Below, piece by piece: positions 18,658 to 26,977 of a DNA stretch of 64,000 nucleotides. The notes beneath the pieces are model-generated. The model searched no databases and had not been told where the DNA came from. It saw only the letters and a program-made list of their open reading frames with translations. The position numbers and the translations under genes are program-made. Within the stretch, counting starts at the first letter, position 1. Each line of letters opens with the position of its first letter. The stretch lies in assembly GCF_030499575.1 (NCBI RefSeq), contig NZ_JASTLC010000001.1, positions 3,372,001 through 3,436,000 of the forward strand, read 5' to 3'. Origin of the DNA: Streptomyces sp. DG2A-72. Its GTDB lineage: Bacteria; Actinomycetota; Actinomycetes; Streptomycetales; Streptomycetaceae.

Positions 18658-20091
18658 ATGACCTCGCAGCCGACCCTTTCCAAGGCCAGCAAGGACCCAG
18701 GAGCCACCGGCGATCCCGGTACCGGCCTCCAGGCAGGTCTCAAGAACCGCCATCTGTCGATGATCGCCATCGGCGGTGTCATCGGAGCCGGGCTCTTCGT
18801 CGGCTCCAGTTCCGGTATCGCCACCGCCGGACCCGGCATCCTCCTGTCGTACGCCCTCGTCGGCACGCTCGTGGTGCTGGTGATGCGGATGCTCGGTGAG
18901 ATGTCGGCGGCCAACCCGACCTCGGGTTCGTTCTCGGCGCACGCCGACCGGGCGCTCGGGCGCTGGGCCGGGTTCTCCATCGGCTGGCTGTACTGGTTCT
19001 TCTGGGTCGTGGTGCTGGCCGTCGAGGCGACCGCCGGTGCGGTGATCCTGGAGGGCTGGATACCCGCCGTCCCGCAGTGGGCCTGGGCCCTGATCGTGAT
19101 GGTGGTGCTGACCGCCACCAACCTCGTCTCCGTCGGGTCGTACGGCGAGTTCGAGTTCTGGTTCGCCGGGATCAAGGTCGTGGCGATCGCCGCGTTCATC
19201 GTGATCGGCGGGCTGGCCGTGTTCGGGCTGCTGCCGGGCGTCGACAGCGAGCAGGCCGGGCTGAGCAACCTCACCGACCACGGCGGATTCCTGCCGAACG
19301 GGCCGGGCGCGATCCTCACCGGTGTGCTGCTCGTCGTCTTCTCCTTCATGGGAAGCGAGATCGCCACGCTCGCCGCCGGTGAGTCCGAGAACCCGCAGCA
19401 GGCCGTCACCAAGGCCACCAACAGCATCATCTGGCGGGTCGCCGTCTTCTACCTCGGCTCGATCTTCGTCGTGGTCTCCCTGCTCCCGTGGGACAGCAAG
19501 TCGATCGCCGACGACGGTTCCTACGTCGCCGCTCTCAACTCCCTCGGCATCCCGCACGCCGGTCAGATCATGAACTTCATCGTGCTGACCTCGGTGCTGT
19601 CCTGCCTCAACTCCGGCCTCTACACGGCCTCCCGCATGGCCTTCTCGCTCGGCCAGCGCGGTGACGCGCCCAAGGCCTTCGCGAGGACCACCAACCGTGG
19701 TGTGCCGCTCGCGGCGATCATCGCCTCCGTCGTCTTCGGCTTCGTCGCGGTCTTCTTCAACTACAAGTTCCCGGACTCCGTCTTCCTCTTCCTGGTCAAC
19801 TCCTCCGGCGCCGTGGCGCTGTTCGTCTGGCTCGTCATCTGCTTCTCGCAGCTGCGCATGCGGAAGATCATCCAGGCCGAGGCACCGGAGAAGCTGGTCG
19901 TCCGGATGTGGCTGTACCCGTATCTGACCTGGGCCACGGCCGCGCTGATCGTGTTCGTCCTCGGCTACATGCTCACCGACACCGAGCACGACGGACGCAA
20001 GACGGTACTGCTGTCGCTGCTGGTCGCCGCGGTCGTACTGGCCATCGCCTTCGCGAAGGAGAAGGCGGCCCGCAGGCGTACGACCGTCTGA
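18658..20091 (+). CDS. Amino acid permease (APC superfamily)
   Basis: This is a 477-residue amino acid/proton symporter of the AAT group (GabP/AnsP/ProY-like) with about twelve transmembrane helices. The first helix has the family signature [17 protein letters not shown], preceded by LKNRHLSMIA. FEFWFAGIKV and the SENPQQAV loop are also typical. The ATG at 18658 follows AAAGGAA at 10 bases. The substrate (GABA, asparagine or another amino acid) cannot be read from the sequence. A close paralogue lies at 23885. Its 3' end shares a bidirectional terminator with the kinase gene. Confidence 0.9.
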   Translation: MTSQPTLSKASKDPGATGDPGTGLQAGLKNRHLSMIAIGGVIGAGLFVGSSSGIATAGPGILLSYALVGTLVVLVMRMLGEMSAANPTSGSFSAHADRALGRWAGFSIGWLYWFFWVVVLAVEATAGAVILEGWIPAVPQWAWALIVMVVLTATNLVSVGSYGEFEFWFAGIKVVAIAAFIVIGGLAVFGLLPGVDSEQAGLSNLTDHGGFLPNGPGAILTGVLLVVFSFMGSEIATLAAGESENPQQAVTKATNSIIWRVAVFYLGSIFVVVSLLPWDSKSIADDGSYVAALNSLGIPHAGQIMNFIVLTSVLSCLNSGLYTASRMAFSLGQRGDAPKAFARTTNRGVPLAAIIASVVFGFVAVFFNYKFPDSVFLFLVNSSGAVALFVWLVICFSQLRMRKIIQAEAPEKLVVRMWLYPYLTWATAALIVFVLGYMLTDTEHDGRKTVLLSLLVAAVVLAIAFAKEKAARRRTTV

Positions 20092-20097
20092 ACAGGC

Positions 20098-20123
20098 TGA
20101 GGGAGCCCCGGGGGGCTCCCTCA
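20098..20123. terminator. Bidirectional terminator between permease and kinase genes
   Basis: Arms TGAGGGAGCCCC (20098-20109) and GGGGCTCCCTCA (20112-20123) form a perfect 12-bp stem between two convergent genes. The last three bases of the right arm are the kinase stop codon. Confidence 0.75.
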
Positions 20124-22097
20124 CAGCACGGTGAAGGTGTTCTTGACCTTCTTGTACGTCTTCAGCGCCTGCGCCTCGATGTCCGGCTGGTACCACGTGT
20201 TGACCTGGTACGTCTTTCCCTCCACGGTGAAGCCCAGCAACTGGGCGTGCCAGGGGACGCCCTTGAGCGTGAAGGTGTACTCCCAGACGACCGCCGGGTA
20301 GCCCCGGAAGGTCGTCTTCTGCAGGCGGATCTTCTGGTACGCCTGTCCTCGGCGGGCGTTCTGCTCCGAGGTCTCCCAGTTCTCCAACAGGTCGCCGCGG
20401 GCCAGCGAGGACTTGGTGGCGAGTTCCTGTTCGGCGTCGGGGGACGTGTAGTGCACCTCCGAGCCGGTCTTCGTATCCCGCCGCCAGCCGTCGGGCGGCA
20501 CCCAGGCGTATCCGCCCGCTTCCTTCCGGGCACCCGGCGGCAGGGTCTGCGGCCTGGAGGTGCCTTCTACGGTCGACGAGGGCGTGTCGCGCGGGGGCGT
20601 GGACGCTCCCGCCTTCTTGTCGTCCGGCGACCCGGAGTTCAGCACCAGGACGACCGCGATCACGGCCCCGGCGGTGACCGCTGCCACGGCCGCCAGCGGG
20701 CCCGTACGACGGCGTCCCCGTCCGGGGCCGGCCGGGACGGCGGGGCCCGGGAGTTCGCCGGGCGGCATCGCGACCGGCTGGGCGGCGTACGGCGGACTGT
20801 GCTCGTGCGTCGCCGCCTCGGCGCGTACGAAGGAGACACCGGTCCTGCCGCGTGCCGCCGAGTTGGCGGACGGGGTCTCGGAGCGCGTCTCCGAGCGCAA
20901 CTCGGAGGCGGCTTCAGTGGAGGCGGATGCGGGAGTGGGGGCAGGGTCGGAGGCGGGGACAGAGGTGCGGCTGCGACCGAAGTCGTGGGTGTCGGCACGT
21001 CGTTGTGGCTGAGGGTGGGGCTGGGGAGGTTTCGCGTCCTCGACGGGTTCGGGTCGCGACTGCCTGGGGTCGCGCGGGGCGGGGATGCGGTGGGGCTCGA
21101 TGAGGGCCGGAGTGGGTGACTCCGGCGGCTGCGGGGCAGCGTCCTGTGGCTCCGGTTCCGCGCGCGTGTGCGCCGCTTCCTGCTTCTGTTCCTCTTCTCC
21201 TTCTACGGCTTGTGGTGCGGCGCCGGTGTCGCTCTCCGCGGCGACGGAACGCAGCGTGGACTCCAGGTCGTCCAGGCCCGGCCGGACCGACGGCTCCTTC
21301 TCCAGGAGGGCGGCCAGGATCGTGGCCAACATGCCTGCGGAGGAGGGGATTTCGGGCTCCTCGTACAACACCGCGTGCAGCGTGGCCAGGGTGGTGTCGC
21401 GGGAGAAGGGGGATCGGCCGCCCATCGCCGCGCAGAGTGTCGCGCCGAGGGACCAGATGTCGGAGGGCGGGCCCTGGGGGCGGCCGGAGACGCGCTCGGG
21501 GGCCATGTAGTCGGGCGAGCCGACCAGCATGCCGGCCATGGTGAGCGCCTTGGCGTCCTGGATGGCGGCGATGCCGAAGTCGGTGAGGACGACGCGCTGT
21601 CCGCCGCTCTCGACCAGGACGTTCCCGGGTTTGATGTCGCGGTGCAGCACGCCGCGTGCGTGCACCTGGCGCAGCGCCTCCACCAGGCCGAGTCCGATCC
21701 GTGCCGCCTCGCGCTGTCCGAGCGGCCCGTCCTCGGCCATGATCCGTTCCAGGGAGCGGCCGGCGATCAACTCCATGACGATCCACAGGCGTTCACCCTC
21801 GTCGACCACGTCATACACCCGCACGACGTTGGGGTGGTCGATCCGGGCGGTGGCCCTGGCCTCACGCAGGGTGCGTTCCCGGCGGGTGCGCGCGTCCTCG
21901 GCATCGAGGCCGTCGATGCGCATTTCCTTCACGGCGACCTGACGATCGAGCATTTCATCGGCGGCTCGCCACACCCGCCCCATTCCCCCCTGGCCAATAC
22001 TTTCGACCAATCGGTAGCGCCCCGTCACCAGTAACCCAGGAACCCCGCCGCTCCTCGTGTTTTCCGTATTCCCCGGCAATCCGCTGCACCCCCTCAA
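20121..22097 (-). CDS. Transmembrane Ser/Thr protein kinase (PknB/Hanks type)
   Basis: This is a eukaryotic-type kinase of about 650 residues. The kinase domain (about residues 26-285) has the glycine loop IGQGGMGRV, the ATP lysine in VAVKEM, HRDIKPGNV, DFGIAA and APERVSG, all intact. A long Pro/Ala/Glu-rich linker leads to one transmembrane helix (about residues 455-480), and a C-terminal extracytoplasmic domain of about 150 residues follows that is not made of PASTA repeats. The start is unclear: TTG at 22097 (AGGAG 3 bases before) or TTG at 22079; no ATG is available. It is divergent from the LPKTG protein gene, suggesting a shared control region. Confidence 0.9.
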   Translation of the reverse strand: MRGCSGLPGNTENTRSGGVPGLLVTGRYRLVESIGQGGMGRVWRAADEMLDRQVAVKEMRIDGLDAEDARTRRERTLREARATARIDHPNVVRVYDVVDEGERLWIVMELIAGRSLERIMAEDGPLGQREAARIGLGLVEALRQVHARGVLHRDIKPGNVLVESGGQRVVLTDFGIAAIQDAKALTMAGMLVGSPDYMAPERVSGRPQGPPSDIWSLGATLCAAMGGRSPFSRDTTLATLHAVLYEEPEIPSSAGMLATILAALLEKEPSVRPGLDDLESTLRSVAAESDTGAAPQAVEGEEEQKQEAAHTRAEPEPQDAAPQPPESPTPALIEPHRIPAPRDPRQSRPEPVEDAKPPQPHPQPQRRADTHDFGRSRTSVPASDPAPTPASASTEAASELRSETRSETPSANSAARGRTGVSFVRAEAATHEHSPPYAAQPVAMPPGELPGPAVPAGPGRGRRRTGPLAAVAAVTAGAVIAVVLVLNSGSPDDKKAGASTPPRDTPSSTVEGTSRPQTLPPGARKEAGGYAWVPPDGWRRDTKTGSEVHYTSPDAEQELATKSSLARGDLLENWETSEQNARRGQAYQKIRLQKTTFRGYPAVVWEYTFTLKGVPWHAQLLGFTVEGKTYQVNTWYQPDIEAQALKTYKKVKNTFTVL

Positions 22098-22213
22098 CTA
22101 CTCCTCGTCTGAAACACAATGGTCACACTTCAGGCCGTACCAGCATAGTGCGGAGAAATCTTGTGGTAGCTCTTCAAGTACTGCGAATTCAGGCGCAGGC
22201 AAGGGGGACGAAC

Positions 22214-22939
22214 ATGAGTTCTCGTCGTATGACGACCATCGCGGGATCGCTGGTTGCGGCATCCCTCTCGACGGTGATGGTCCTTTCCGTCACCGCCAGT
22301 GCGGATGACCAGGGGCCCGGAAGCAGCAAGGGGGGCAAGGCCGTTGACGAGGCGCCGGCGGATGTCGAGCTGACCACACTGCTGCCCGAGGAGATCTCGG
22401 TCGACAACAGTTCACAGGAAACGGCGATGACCGCCACGGTGAAGAACGAGGGGACCAAGGACAGCGGCAATATCAGGCTCTGGGTCGTCGGCTTCGACGG
22501 CCTGACCGTAAAGAACGTCCAGGGGTGTTCGCCGATTGCGGAGGGCGATCTTCCCGAGGGCTCGAACAGCGGTTACACCTGCCCGATCGACAATCTCGCG
22601 GCCGGTGATTCCAAGTCGTACGACGTCGACGCGACGTACGACGTGAGCCAGACCGGAGCGAAAACCGGAAAGATCTGTCTGCCCGTGCAGAACAGTGACG
22701 GAAGCAAGACATTCTGGCAACAGGGCCCGGTGCCGTTCGGCACGACGAACCCGTCACCGGACGCCCCGGCCACCCCGCTGCTGCTCGGCACCGACAACAC
22801 TCCGGTGGCACCGGGGAGCGACGAGTTGCCGAAGACCGGTCTCGGACGTGACGTCCTGCCGCTCGGCGCGGCGGGCACGGCGCTGATCACGGCCGGTGCG
22901 GCCGGCCTGTGGTGGTCGCAGCGGAGGCGCGAGACCTGA
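22214..22939 (+). CDS. Secreted LPKTG cell-wall-anchored protein
   Basis: This 241-residue exported protein is probably attached to peptidoglycan by a sortase. It has a signal peptide (about residues 1-33, hydrophobic core then SASA), an immunoglobulin-like middle region with two Cys pairs (GCSPI...YTCPI) and a Pro-rich stalk. The sorting signal is ELPKTGLG, a hydrophobic helix, then QRRRET. The ATG at 22214 follows AAGGGGGACG. The body looks like a DUF11-like or adhesin-type beta domain, but I do not recognise it further. No sortase gene is in the window. It is divergent from the Ser/Thr kinase gene. Confidence 0.85.
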   Translation: MSSRRMTTIAGSLVAASLSTVMVLSVTASADDQGPGSSKGGKAVDEAPADVELTTLLPEEISVDNSSQETAMTATVKNEGTKDSGNIRLWVVGFDGLTVKNVQGCSPIAEGDLPEGSNSGYTCPIDNLAAGDSKSYDVDATYDVSQTGAKTGKICLPVQNSDGSKTFWQQGPVPFGTTNPSPDAPATPLLLGTDNTPVAPGSDELPKTGLGRDVLPLGAAGTALITAGAAGLWWSQRRRET

Positions 22940-22952
22940 GCCTCAGTACAAA

Positions 22953-22991
22953 AGCAACCGGGGTGCGGCAGCCTGCCGCACCCCGGTTGCT
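22953..22991. terminator. Bidirectional terminator between the LPKTG gene and bioY
   Basis: A perfect 18-bp stem has arms 22953-22970 (AGCAACCGGGGTGCGGCA) and 22974-22991, with a GCC loop, between convergent genes ending at 22939 and 23015. Confidence 0.9.
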
Positions 22992-23014
22992 GTCTGCTCA
23001 CAACAGCCAGTGCC

Positions 23015-23599
23015 TCAACGCTTGTTGACGAACTTCCAGGCCGTCGGCAGCAGCCCCATCGCCAGAGCCGCCTTGAGGGCGTCGCCGATCAAGAACGGCG
23101 TCAGGCCGGCCGCGATCGCCGCGGACGCGGACATGTCGGCGGCGAAGGCGAGATACGGCACGCCGATCGCGTAGATGATCGCCTCGCCGAGCAGCATCGC
23201 GCCCGCCATGCGCAGGACGGAGCGGTCGGCGCCGCGGCGGGCCAGGGCGCCGACGACGGTGGCCGCCAGCATCATCCCGATGATGTAGCCGAAGGAGACG
23301 GAGACCCCGGACGCCCCGTTCGCGAACCACGGCACCCCGGCAAGGCCGGCCAGCGCGTACACGACGAGCGAGAGCAGGCCGCGCCCGGCGCCGAGGCTCG
23401 TGCCGACCAGCAGCGCGGCGAAGGTCTGTCCGGTCACCGGCACCGGGGAACCGGGCACCGGCACGGCGAGCTGGGCGGCGAGGCCGGTGAGCGCGGCGCC
23501 GCCCAGCACGAGCGCGGCGTCCCGGACGCGGGAGGCGGGGAGGAGGTCGGCGAGGACCTGCCCGGTGCGGGCGGGCGCGGCGACGGCAGCGGTACTCAT
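23015..23599 (-). CDS. bioY: Biotin transporter substrate-binding subunit BioY
   Basis: BioY is the membrane S-component of the energy-coupling-factor biotin importer and can also work alone at low rate. The 194-residue protein has about six hydrophobic segments and the family features PVPVTGQTFAALLVG, SFGYIIGMMLAA and TPFLIGDALKAALA. The ATG at 23599 follows GGAG at a short distance; the in-frame extension to 23680 is unlikely to be translated. No bioM/bioN genes are adjacent. A divergent permease gene lies beyond a 285-base intergenic region. Confidence 0.93.
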   Translation of the reverse strand: MSTAAVAAPARTGQVLADLLPASRVRDAALVLGGAALTGLAAQLAVPVPGSPVPVTGQTFAALLVGTSLGAGRGLLSLVVYALAGLAGVPWFANGASGVSVSFGYIIGMMLAATVVGALARRGADRSVLRMAGAMLLGEAIIYAIGVPYLAFAADMSASAAIAAGLTPFLIGDALKAALAMGLLPTAWKFVNKR

Positions 23600-23884
23600 G
23601 GGGACTCCGGGTGAGGGCGGTTCGGGACACCGTGACGCTAACCCAGGGCACCTGAGCGCAGCACCGTCACCGCTCGACAAAGGCCGGAGCGCGACTGTGG
23701 TGGGCTCCTGACAAAGAGTGCCGGTTACACGTGATCCGGCGTGATACCGGTCACTGAGGTAAAGCCGTGTGGGTCACCAATACGGGCGTATGCAGGCACT
23801 GTAGGGTCTCACCAATCCGGAACCCGCTGCTCCCTTTTACACTCCTGAGGTCGCACCCCCTCACGCATTGGACGAGCCGCGCCC

Positions 23885-25261
23885 ATGCCCAGCACCACCG
23901 TCGAGACTCCGCCCGAGGCGGGCGTCTCCCTCTCCCACGGCCTGAAACAGCGCCATCTGTCGATGATCGCCCTCGGCGGTGTCATCGGCGCGGGCCTGTT
24001 CGTTGGCTCCGGCGCCGGTATCGCCGCCGCCGGACCCTCGATCGTCGTCGCCTACGCCCTATCCGGCATCCTCGTGATGCTGGTGATGCGGATGCTGGGC
24101 GAGATGTCGGCCGCGTATCCCTCCTCGGGCTCCTTCTCCGCGCACGCCGAGCGCGCGATCGGCCCCTGGGCGGGCTTCACGGCCGGCTGGTCCTTCTGGG
24201 TTCTGCTCTGCACGGCCGTAGGCCTGGAGGGCATAGGCGCGGCGAAGATCGTGACGGGCTGGCTGCCCGGCACGCCGGAGTGGGCCTGGGTCGCCCTCTT
24301 CATGGTGGTGTTCTGCGGCACGAACCTGGCAGCCGTGAAGAACTTCGGCGAGTTCGAGTTCTGGTTCGCCGCACTGAAGGTCGGCGCGATCACGCTGTTC
24401 CTGGCGCTGGGCGTGCTGGCGATCACCGGCATCCTGCCCGGCACGGACTCCCCCGGCACCGCCCACCTCACCGACTTCCTCCCCAACGGCGGCGAGGGCC
24501 TGGTCATCGGCCTGCTCGCGTCCGTCTTCGCATACGGCGGACTCGAGACGGTGACGATCGCCGCGGCCGAGTCCGAGAACCCCGTCCGGGGCGTGGCGAG
24601 CGCGGTCCGCACGGCGATGTGGCGCATCGCCCTCTTCTACATCGGCTCGATGGCCGTCATCGTCACCCTGGTCCCCTGGGACTCCAAGGAGGTCGTCGAG
24701 AAGGGCCCGTACGTCGCCGCCCTCGACGAACTCGGCATCCCCGGGGCGGGCCAACTCATGAACGTGGTGGTGCTCGTCGCCCTCCTGTCGGCGATGAACG
24801 CCAACATCTACGGCGCCTCCCGCATCGCCTACTCGCTCGTCGAACGCGGCCAGGGCCCGAAGGCACTCGGCAAGGTCTCCTCGGGCGTGCCCCGGACCGC
24901 CGTGCTCACCTCCTCCCTCTTCGGCTTCGGCTGCGTCCTGCTCAGCTACTGGCGCCCCGACGACGTCTTCTCCTGGCTCCTGAACATGATCGGCGCGGTC
25001 ATCCTGGTCGTCTGGATCTTCATCGCCGCCTCCCAACTCCGCCTCCGCCACCGCCTGGAACGCGAGGCCCCGGAAAAACTGGTCGTCCGCATGTGGGCCT
25101 TCCCCGCCCTCACCTGGGTCGCCCTCGCCGGCATGGCAGCGATCTTCATCCTGATGGCCCGCGAGCCCGACACCCGGGTCCAGCTGTACTCGACGGGCGC
25201 GATGACGCTGGTGCTGGCGGGGGCCGGGTATGGGTGGCAGAAGGTGCGCGCCAAGCGCTGA
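23885..25261 (+). CDS. Amino acid permease (APC superfamily), second copy
   Basis: This is a 458-residue paralogue of the permease at 18658, with the same [20 protein letters not shown] start of the first helix, [10 protein letters not shown] and SENPVRGV. About twelve transmembrane helices are visible. The N-terminal tail before the first helix is short. The substrate is unknown. A TAGGGT box about 80 bases upstream could be the -10 of its promoter. A strong terminator separates it from sodF. Confidence 0.9.
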   Translation: MPSTTVETPPEAGVSLSHGLKQRHLSMIALGGVIGAGLFVGSGAGIAAAGPSIVVAYALSGILVMLVMRMLGEMSAAYPSSGSFSAHAERAIGPWAGFTAGWSFWVLLCTAVGLEGIGAAKIVTGWLPGTPEWAWVALFMVVFCGTNLAAVKNFGEFEFWFAALKVGAITLFLALGVLAITGILPGTDSPGTAHLTDFLPNGGEGLVIGLLASVFAYGGLETVTIAAAESENPVRGVASAVRTAMWRIALFYIGSMAVIVTLVPWDSKEVVEKGPYVAALDELGIPGAGQLMNVVVLVALLSAMNANIYGASRIAYSLVERGQGPKALGKVSSGVPRTAVLTSSLFGFGCVLLSYWRPDDVFSWLLNMIGAVILVVWIFIAASQLRLRHRLEREAPEKLVVRMWAFPALTWVALAGMAAIFILMAREPDTRVQLYSTGAMTLVLAGAGYGWQKVRAKR

Positions 25262-25282
25262 CGCCCCTGCGACGGCACCAAT

Positions 25283-25312
25283 GCCCCCGGGTGATCCACC
25301 CGGGGGCTTTTT
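25283..25312 (+). terminator. Terminator of the second permease gene
   Basis: Perfect 11-bp stem GCCCCCGGGTG (25283-25293) and CACCCGGGGGC (25297-25307), loop ATC, then TTTTT. This is a classical intrinsic terminator. Confidence 0.93.
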
Positions 25313-25327
25313 GCTGTTAGCTTGTTA

Positions 25328-25344
25328 TTGCAAACTACTTGCAA
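25328..25344. promoter_or_regulatory. Nur box in the sodF promoter
   Basis: TTGCAA-ACTAC-TTGCAA matches exactly the Nur consensus TTGCAA-N5-TTGCAA. The box is centred about 29 bases before the sodF ATG. In Streptomyces the nickel-bound Fur-family repressor Nur shuts off sodF when nickel is available, so that the nickel enzyme SodN is used instead. Confidence 0.88.
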
Positions 25345-25364
25345 CAAGCCTGAGGGGACCCTTC

Positions 25365-26006
25365 ATGCCCGTCTACACACTCCCGGAACTGCCCTACGAC
25401 TACTCCGCGCTCGCCCCCGTGATCAGCCCCGAGATCATCGAGCTGCACCACGACAAGCACCACGCGGCCTACGTGAAGGGCGCCAACGACACGCTGGAGC
25501 AGCTCGCGCAGGCGCGGGACAAAGAGTCGTGGGGATCGATCAATGGGCTGGAGAAGAACCTGGCCTTTCATCTCTCCGGGCACATCCTGCACAGCATCTA
25601 CTGGCGGAACATGACGGGTGACGGCGGTGGCGAGCCGCTGGAGAAGGACGGGGTGGGGGAGCTCGCGGATGCGATCGCCGAGTCCTTCGGGTCCTTCGCC
25701 ACCTTCAAGGCGCAGCTGTCCAAGGCGGCCGCGACGACGCAGGGTTCGGGCTGGGGTGTGCTGGCGTACGAGCCGTTGAGCGGGCGGCTGATCGTGGAGC
25801 AGGTCTACGACCACCAGGGCAACGTCGGGCAGGGCGCCACGCCGGTCCTCGTCTTCGACGCCTGGGAGCACGCCTTCTATCTGCAGTACAGGAACCAGAA
25901 GGTCGACTTCATCGAGGCGATGTGGCGGGTCGTCAACTGGCAGGACGTGGCCCGGCGTTACGAGGCCGCCAAGTCCCGCACGGACGTGCTGCTGCTTACG
26001 CCCTGA
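25365..26006 (+). CDS. sodF: Superoxide dismutase [Fe] SodF
   Basis: SodF converts superoxide to peroxide and oxygen in the cytoplasm. The 213-residue protein has all four metal ligands: His28 in [12 protein letters not shown], His76 in HILHSIYW, and the Asp and His in [10 protein letters not shown]. The ending [16 protein letters not shown] is typical. The ATG at 25365 follows GAGGGGA and starts the usual [13 protein letters not shown]. The promoter carries an exact Nur box, so expression is expected only under nickel limitation. In Streptomyces this Fe type is the counterpart of the nickel enzyme SodN. Confidence 0.96.
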   Translation: MPVYTLPELPYDYSALAPVISPEIIELHHDKHHAAYVKGANDTLEQLAQARDKESWGSINGLEKNLAFHLSGHILHSIYWRNMTGDGGGEPLEKDGVGELADAIAESFGSFATFKAQLSKAAATTQGSGWGVLAYEPLSGRLIVEQVYDHQGNVGQGATPVLVFDAWEHAFYLQYRNQKVDFIEAMWRVVNWQDVARRYEAAKSRTDVLLLTP

Positions 26007-26069
26007 AGCCCTGAGACGTCCTGCCTCGTGATCGTCTTCTCACCGTTCACGTTCGGCAGGCGGATGAAG

Positions 26070-26108
26070 GAGCCGACCCCGCGAGGACGTGACTCGCGGG
26101 GTCGGCTC
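26070..26108. terminator. Bidirectional terminator between sodF and the phosphatase gene
   Basis: Perfect 16-bp stem: arms GAGCCGACCCCGCGAG (26070-26085) and CTCGCGGGGTCGGCTC (26093-26108), 7-base loop, between convergent genes. Confidence 0.88.
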
Positions 26109-26114
26109 TGTAGG

Positions 26115-26744
26115 TCACGGCAGGTCCGGCTCGCAGGGCACGTTGAGGGAGAGAAGGGCCGCGGATCCGTCGGTGTTCATGCGGAGTTCGGTGAGCGCCG
26201 TGTTGTGGAGTTTCGGGAAGACGCGGCGGTATTCGCCCAGTGGGATGGACAGCAGGCTGCACAGCACGAGGCGGAGCAGGGTGTTGTGGGCGACTACGAG
26301 GACGCGTTCGCCGGGGTGGGCGGCGGCGATGCGGCGGAGGGCTGCCGTGCCGCGGGCCGCGGCGGTCACCGGGTCCTCGGCCTCGGGGAAGGGGTTCGCT
26401 GCCGGGTCGGTGCGGAACGCCTTCGCGCGTTGGGGGTTCTCGGCCACGAACTCGGCGAGCGTACGGCCCTCCAGGACCCCGAAGTCGCATTCGGCCAGGG
26501 CGGGTTCGCGGTGCGGGGTGAGGCGCAGGGCGCGGCAGGCGGGCTCCGCGGTGGCGATGGCCCGGGAGAGCGGGGACGTCCAGATCGCGTCGACCGGATG
26601 GGCCGCCGCCCAGCGGCCCAGCGCCTCGGCCTGGGCGCGGCCCGTGTCGGTCAGGGCGATGTCACTGACTCCGGCGTAGCGGTTCTCGGCGTGCCAGACG
26701 GTCTGGCCGTGGCGGGCCAGGAGGAGGGTGGTGGGGGTGCTCAT
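26115..26744 (-). CDS. Histidine phosphatase family protein (phosphoglycerate mutase-like)
   Basis: This 209-residue histidine phosphatase begins MSTPTTLLLARHGQT, with the nucleophilic histidine in the RHG motif at residue 12. It also has TSPLSRAIATAE with the second arginine, a catalytic glutamate in ECDFGVLEGR, and the second histidine in VLVVAHNT. It most resembles the small cobC/GpmB-type phosphatases; the substrate is unknown. The gene starts 2 bases past a run of eight 29-bp tandem repeats that fills the space up to the kinase gene upstream, and it may be cotranscribed with that gene. Confidence 0.92.
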   Translation of the reverse strand: MSTPTTLLLARHGQTVWHAENRYAGVSDIALTDTGRAQAEALGRWAAAHPVDAIWTSPLSRAIATAEPACRALRLTPHREPALAECDFGVLEGRTLAEFVAENPQRAKAFRTDPAANPFPEAEDPVTAAARGTAALRRIAAAHPGERVLVVAHNTLLRLVLCSLLSIPLGEYRRVFPKLHNTALTELRMNTDGSAALLSLNVPCEPDLP

Positions 26745-26745
26745 G

Positions 26746-26977
26746 CTCCGGCAGTATCCATGGCGACCTCATGGCTCGGCAGCATCCAGGGTGAGCGTCA
26801 TGGCTCGGCAGCATCCACGATGAGCCTCAAGGCTCGGCAGCATCCACGATGAGCCTCAAGGCTCGGCAGCATCCACGATGAGCCTCAAGGCTCGGCAGCA
26901 TCCACGATGAGCCTCAAGGCTCGGCAGCATCCGCGGTGAGCCTCATGGTTCGGCCGTATCCATGGTGAGGCGCGCGC
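26746..26977. repeat. Eight contiguous 29-bp tandem repeats
   Basis: Units begin at 26746, 26775, 26804, 26833, 26862, 26891, 26920 and 26949. The four units at 26804-26919 are identical and start CTCGGCAGCATCCACGATG; the outer ones are degenerate. The last unit is the actual 3' end of the kinase coding sequence at 26943-28376, and the first abuts the start of the phosphatase gene. On the minus strand each unit repeats the kinase ending, reading like GTGGATGCTGCCGAGCC then TGA. There are no spacers, so it is not a CRISPR array. Confidence 0.93.

Noticed and set aside
26746..26977. CRISPR array
   Set aside because: The 29-bp units are directly adjacent with no spacers, share the sequence of a gene end, and no cas gene is present. 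It is a tandem repeat.
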